Assembly (NCBI GenBank): GCA_920105625.2
Contig: OV050030.1
Span: 177,211,315 to 177,275,314 of the forward strand
Length of the DNA stretch: 64,000 nucleotides
DNA from: Clusia tigrina
Taxonomy: Eukaryota; Arthropoda; Insecta; Diptera; Clusiidae
Reading direction: 5' to 3'
The notes beneath the pieces were generated by a model that worked only from the letters and a program-made list of their open reading frames with translations, was not told the origin of the DNA and did not search any database. Every line of letters starts with the position of its first letter. Positions within the stretch are counted from its first letter, which is position 1. This document shows, one piece after another, positions 62,700-64,000 of the stretch. Made by a program: the position numbers and the translations under genes.

Positions 62700-64000
62700 A
62701 ATTAATTTTTAAAGTTTCTTGATTTGGTCGGCAGAAATCCTCTTAGATGTACCCTCCAAGCGGGTGCCGACCGGGCAATGGGCATCACGGTTTGCAGTGC
62801 TGTTGCGGGGTCTACCTGATTTGCAGCAATGCAAACAGGTGGTGCCTAGCCAAGATCAATAAATGAACTCCCCCCTTCCCTCTTGGCGGAGAACTATTTC
62901 AGTTGTGCTTCAATAGGTGACGGAGGAGCTAGTATAAAGCTCATTGCTAAAAAGGTACCTGACGGCAGGTATTAAGCGTTAGGGATAGAGGCTTCCCGAA
63001 AAAAAAACTCAAAATGGAGGTCAGTTATGTAAAAAAGCGGGCTGGGATATCAGCCCAAACGTCGGTGGGAGAAGTGGCTACTACCACCGGCGGGCACAGT
63101 GAATCTATAAGCTGTGTCGTCAGCGGCCACACTTCTGCTGTAAAGGGAGCAGTTTACAGCAGTCGCACAGCTACTGCCAACACAACAACGACGTTCGCTC
63201 TGCGACGCACTGGAGCCATAGTCCAGGAAGACTCAGACCTCGCAAGCGTAGCGAGCGTAAACACAACCGACGAAGACGCGCTACTTCGCTCTCCGGATAA
63301 ACTCGAAGGTGTCAGTTCTGATCGCAAGAAAGGGCCTAGAGCTAAACCAAGTGAGGAGGGGATGAAAGCGAAAGCGCGATACAAGGCCGGGTAAGAGTAC
63401 ATGACCGACTTAGCACTAAAAACGACCTGACTCAGCAGGGGAAGGAACGGCTGGCTTGGGCTAAGGAGGAAGTTGAAAAAGCCCGGGCACATTTCTCAAC
63501 TCTCCCAAGGTGCGTCGCATCGGATCCGAAGTTCGCGAACAGGTTAGAGGAGCAAATTGCCGAAAAAAGACAACGCTCTACCGAAAGCGAAGGAAAGATG
63601 CCCACAATGAAAAGTAAGTGGAATGACGGTGCTATAAAGCCAATCGTCAAGCACGATACAGAACGACCTACAACGTCCAAAGCAGCGACGGCGGCCAATG
63701 GGATTGCCAAGAAACACTTCATCGTGGCGCTCATAGACCGCAGTAATCCGCTGGGACAAATGACGCAAGAACGGTGGAAAGCGGTGGAGGTGAAGCTGCT
63801 TGAAACCCTATTCGGAAAAATGTACACAGACCCCAGCGCACCTATGCCAGCATTCGACGGAGCAGGCTGGTTTGTCGACGTCAAAATCATTAAATCCAAA
63901 GACGATCCTTCTCTAAAGTGGGTAAAGGAAGCCACAAAAACGTTTCAATGCCTGTGGGAGGAGGCTCTGCTTGAATTTGTCGATCGCAGCTGCATTCCAT
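62700..64000 (+). mobile_element. LOA-type non-LTR element, 5' end, fourth family
   Basis: A GC-richer leader from about 62720 precedes ORF1 at 63014, which runs out of the window. The start of the leader is not precisely set. The architecture and ORF1 domain match the other LOA-type elements here, but in plus orientation. Confidence 0.7.
63014..64000 (+). pseudogene. ORF1 of LOA-type element (incomplete)
   Basis: Starts MEVSYVKKRAGISAQTSVGE; a Ser/Thr-rich leader follows and then KAKARYKAG. A frame change near 63390 moves to MTDLALKNDLTQQGKERLAW with AKEEVEKARAHFSTL, the conserved helical block. The frame then runs open to the window end with KKHFIVALIDRSNPLGQMTQ, ERWKAVEVKLLETLFGKMYT and GAGWFVDVKIIKSKDDPSLK, the beginning of the DUF4780-type domain (compare VVDSANADGTITPANWRQVE in the element at 12.2 kb). 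One frameshift seen; the copy could otherwise be fairly complete beyond 64000. Confidence 0.75.

Larger units (their letters stand above)
60442..62700. other. AT-rich spacer with one integrase-like fragment
   Basis: Apart from 61640-61830 nothing is recognised. The 90-codon plus frame 60551-60823 (MVSTAVNGANNAAIPFRKYV...) matches no family that I know. 62520-62560 has a C-rich patch. Confidence 0.4.

Noticed and set aside
1..64000. CRISPR arrays, bacterial operons, riboswitches
   Set aside because: The window is eukaryotic transposon sequence; the direct repeats present are LTRs, microsatellites or local duplications.

Overview
The window is a repeat-dense piece of an insect genome, most likely a fly. 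The mix of families points that way: Copia with a half-tRNA initiator-Met primer site, BEL/Pao, irritans-type mariner, Transib, and several LOA-type non-LTR elements. The species assignment is inference. I found no intact host gene; almost all coding sequence belongs to mobile elements, most of them broken. The rest is AT-rich DNA without recognisable content.

Layout, left to right. 1-1.3 kb: LOA-type non-LTR remnant (-) with ORF1 joined to RNase H by a deletion. 2.6-3.6 kb: Tc1-like remnant (+) with an internal palindrome. 3.6-4.4 kb: PIF/Harbinger remnant (-). 4.7-7.6 kb: CR1/Jockey-like non-LTR element (+). 7.67-13.1 kb: nearly full-length LOA-type element (-). 17.09-20.11 kb: Copia element (-) with 167-bp LTRs and target duplication. 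20.3-21.9 kb: 5'-truncated non-LTR (-). 21.9-28.0 kb: Gypsy element (-) whose integrase core is lost and whose gap is occupied by two head-to-head mariners (23.1-24.35 kb). 28.9-32.75 kb: second LOA-type element (-). 33.25-34.14 and 41.55-41.82 kb: a Transib (RAG1-related) transposase split by a 7.4-kb insertion. 43.3-44.1 kb: second Tc1 remnant (+). 44.2-45.5 kb: two opposed repeat-protein fragments. 46.3-47.4 kb: scrambled I-like element (+). 47.4-49.3 kb: third LOA-type remnant (-). 49.34-53.65 kb: second Gypsy element (-). 53.79-60.44 kb: BEL/Pao element (+), the youngest complete autonomous-type element, with 595-bp LTRs and a 5-bp target duplication. 62.7-64 kb: 5' end of another LOA-type element (+), running off the window.

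The most unusual object is the insertion in the Transib gene (34147-41552). It reads LTR-internal-LTR-internal-LTR, with ~976-bp LTRs (TGTT...AACA), a 4-bp ATTG duplication outside the outer LTRs and a tRNA-Lys-type primer site. It has no pol. Each internal region encodes one 329-residue acidic protein of no family I recognise, preceded by a splice acceptor that is in frame with an ATG and donor inside the LTR. Each internal region also carries two parts of a tRNA-Lys(CUU)-like sequence in swapped order; the 5' part sits against the downstream LTR where a polypurine tract is expected. The middle LTR is a mosaic of the outer two, as unequal LTR-LTR exchange would produce.
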